Source of the DNA: Merdimmobilis hominis
Lineage (GTDB): Bacteria; Bacillota; Clostridia; Oscillospirales; Ruminococcaceae
DNA: 64,000 bases
Reading direction: 5' to 3'
Assembly: GCF_016901855.1 (NCBI RefSeq)
Contig: NZ_JACJKY010000009.1
Span: 1-64,000 of the forward strand
In this document: piece by piece, positions 62,676 to 64,000 of the stretch
How positions within the stretch are numbered: position 1 is the stretch's first letter
How the letters are laid out: each line of letters opens with the position of its first letter
The notes under the pieces: model-generated
The model's input: the letters and a program-made list of their open reading frames with translations, nothing else
Told to the model about the DNA's origin: nothing
Databases searched by the model: none
Program-made: the position numbers and the translations under genes

Positions 62676-63566
62676 TTATGCGAGCAGTCCTGCCTGTTTC
62701 ATCGATTCACGGAGCACACCGATTTGTGCGTCATCCATCGAAACGAGCGGCAGACGGCATTCACCCACATCAAAGCCCATCAGATTCATCGCCGCTTTGA
62801 CCGGGATCGGGTTTACATCCATAAACAGATGATTGATGAGGTCGAGAAGCTTAAGCTGAAGCGCCGCCGACTCCTGCACCTTTCCTTCAAAGAACAGCGC
62901 GCAGATATCGTGCGTTTCTTTCGGCATCACGTTCGAAAGTACAGAAATGACGCCTTTTGCGCCAAGCGACAGAAGCGGAACGATCTGGTCGTCGTTGCCC
63001 GAGTAAAGATCGAGGTCATCGCCGCACAGCGCTTTGATTTGTGCGACCTGCGAAATGTTGCCGCTCGCCTCTTTTGCCGCAACAATGTTCGGATGTTTTG
63101 CAAGCTGTGCATACGTTTCCGGTTTGATGTTCACACCGGTACGGCTCGGCACATTATAAAGGATGATCGGCAGATCGGTTGCATCGGCAATCGCATTAAA
63201 ATGCGCGATCAGACCTTTTTGCGACGTCTTATTATAGTACGGTGTGACATGCAACAGCGCATCTGCACCAAGCTGTTTTGCCTCTTTGGAAAGCTGAACG
63301 GCATAAGCAGTATCGTTGCTGCCCGCACCGGCAATTACCGGCACACGTCCTGCTGTGTGTTTGACAGCAAATTCGATGCAGTCAATATGTTCCTGATCGG
63401 TCATGCACGCCGATTCGCCGGTCGTTCCGCAGATGACAATGGCGTCGGTATGGTTTTCGATCTGCCAGTCAATCAGCTGCCCGAGTTTTTCATAGTGAAT
63501 CGATCCGTCCGGATACATTGGCGTGACGATCGCAACACCTGCGCCGGAGAAAATCTCTTTTTTCAC
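62676..63566 (-). CDS. dapA: 4-hydroxy-tetrahydrodipicolinate synthase
   Basis: Condenses pyruvate and aspartate semialdehyde, the first step of the diaminopimelate branch. The 296-residue aldolase-fold protein has GTTGESACM, YNVPSRTGVNI and the Schiff-base lysine in VAAKEASGN (about 161). The start is a GTG with GAGGG before it. It follows asd with a 72-base gap. Confidence 0.96.
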   Translation of the reverse strand: MKKEIFSGAGVAIVTPMYPDGSIHYEKLGQLIDWQIENHTDAIVICGTTGESACMTDQEHIDCIEFAVKHTAGRVPVIAGAGSNDTAYAVQLSKEAKQLGADALLHVTPYYNKTSQKGLIAHFNAIADATDLPIILYNVPSRTGVNIKPETYAQLAKHPNIVAAKEASGNISQVAQIKALCGDDLDLYSGNDDQIVPLLSLGAKGVISVLSNVMPKETHDICALFFEGKVQESAALQLKLLDLINHLFMDVNPIPVKAAMNLMGFDVGECRLPLVSMDDAQIGVLRESMKQAGLLA

Positions 63567-63638
63567 TGCAAGTTCCCTCTTTTCTTTTGCGTATCGTATT
63601 CTCTCTATTTTATGCGATTCCTGCGCGGAGGTTTCCGA

Positions 63639-64000
63639 TTAATCGAGATATCCTTTTGCAGCCAAAAGCTCTGCCATCAGCACTGCGCCGCCTGCTGCGC
63701 CGCGGACGGTGTTGTGCGACAGGCACACAAATTTATAGTCATACTGACTGTCCTCACGCAGACGTCCGATATGAACTGCCATACCGTTTTCAGTATCGCG
63801 GTCAAGCTTTGTCTGCGGACGGTTGTCTTCCTCGTAATAATGTAAGAACTGTTTCGGTGCGCTCGGCAGGGAGAGCTCCTGCGGTGCGCCCGAGAAAGCT
63901 GCCCATTTCTCTTTGATCTGCTCGATGGTCGGTTTGTTTTTAAAGCGGACAAAGACTGCTGCCATATGGCCGTCGCTCACCGGAACACGCAGGCACTGGG
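63639..64000 (-). CDS. asd: Aspartate-semialdehyde dehydrogenase, C-terminal part
   Basis: The last ~119 residues of Asd, running off the window edge. The visible start CLRVPVSDGHMAAVFVRF contains the substrate-binding RVPVxxGH motif of the longer (archaeal/fungal-type) Asd group, and NTVRGAAGGAVLMAELL the C-terminal NAD(P) contact. It makes aspartate semialdehyde for dapA directly downstream. Confidence 0.93.
   Translation of the reverse strand, partial: QCLRVPVSDGHMAAVFVRFKNKPTIEQIKEKWAAFSGAPQELSLPSAPKQFLHYYEEDNRPQTKLDRDTENGMAVHIGRLREDSQYDYKFVCLSHNTVRGAAGGAVLMAELLAAKGYLD

Noticed and set aside
62538-63845. A 435-codon plus-strand frame opposite dapA and asd
   Set aside because: Antisense to two clear biosynthetic genes; its sequence is Cys/Phe/Arg-rich without recognisable domains.

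Overview
The window comes from a spore-forming, probably anaerobic member of the class Clostridia; an Oscillospirales-type genome is my best guess. Supporting signs are spoIIR, a spoIVFA/spoIVFB-type pair, SigI/RsgI, AddAB instead of RecBCD, a V/A-type ATPase, an ispH gene fused to S1 domains, ferredoxin-linked 2-oxoacid oxidoreductase, an L27 with a cleavable N-terminus plus its protease Prp, frequent TTG/GTG starts, and strong AGGAGG ribosome binding sites. No phage, insertion sequence, CRISPR array or rRNA was seen. No stretch of more than about 300 bases lacks a gene.

Layout. 0-12.5 kb, minus strand: tRNA-Leu(CAA), addB-addA, and an upstream run hisJ-like / Lrp-type regulator / aminotransferase / DUF362 ferredoxin-like protein / ispE / spoIIR that ends at a terminator. 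12.6-23.2 kb, plus strand: an ACT-domain protein with a UPF0210 (DUF711) protein, then a nine-gene V-type ATPase operon (G/H-like, C, I, K, F, E, A, B, D) with a terminator. 23.3-24.6 kb: a decayed locus where the first ~25 codons of a response regulator are joined out of frame to the 3' part of a CotH-kinase gene, which also carries an in-frame stop. 24.7-35.9 kb, minus strand: an orphan LacI regulator; the lipid/isoprenoid/nucleotide run MATE - RpiR - baiN-like - cmk - plsC - ispH::S1; a DivIVA-like coiled coil; and an SGNH hydrolase with a class C beta-lactamase-fold serine hydrolase.

36-47.7 kb: citrate synthase and a HAD phosphatase (+), spoIVFA/spoIVFB-like (-), then D,D-carboxypeptidase, glucose-6-phosphate isomerase, a small P-loop protein, the VOR-type 2-oxoacid:ferredoxin oxidoreductase operon with a ParA-like ATPase in front, a GT4 glycosyltransferase and a tiny BFD-like [2Fe-2S] protein (all +). 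47.8-64 kb, almost all minus strand: a 1375-residue sortase-anchored metallophosphoesterase, rsgI-sigI with a remarkable poly-aspartate tail, a second MATE exporter, yebC, a small lysine/glutamine-rich plus-strand gene, yitT-mrnC-obg, rpmA-prp-rplU behind an L21 leader, and the lysine/diaminopimelate run asd - dapA // dapB - CapA-like - free-standing LysC-type ACT protein.

Most of the window is ordinary housekeeping. The parts most worth a second look are the response-regulator/CotH deletion scar, the SigI/RsgI pair with its Asp tail and a SigI-like autoregulatory promoter, the large surface phosphoesterase next to it, the hairpin that buries the spoIIR ribosome binding site, and the small basic protein behind a sporulation-like promoter. 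I see no clear candidate for a wholly new multi-gene system. All promoter, terminator and operator calls are by eye.
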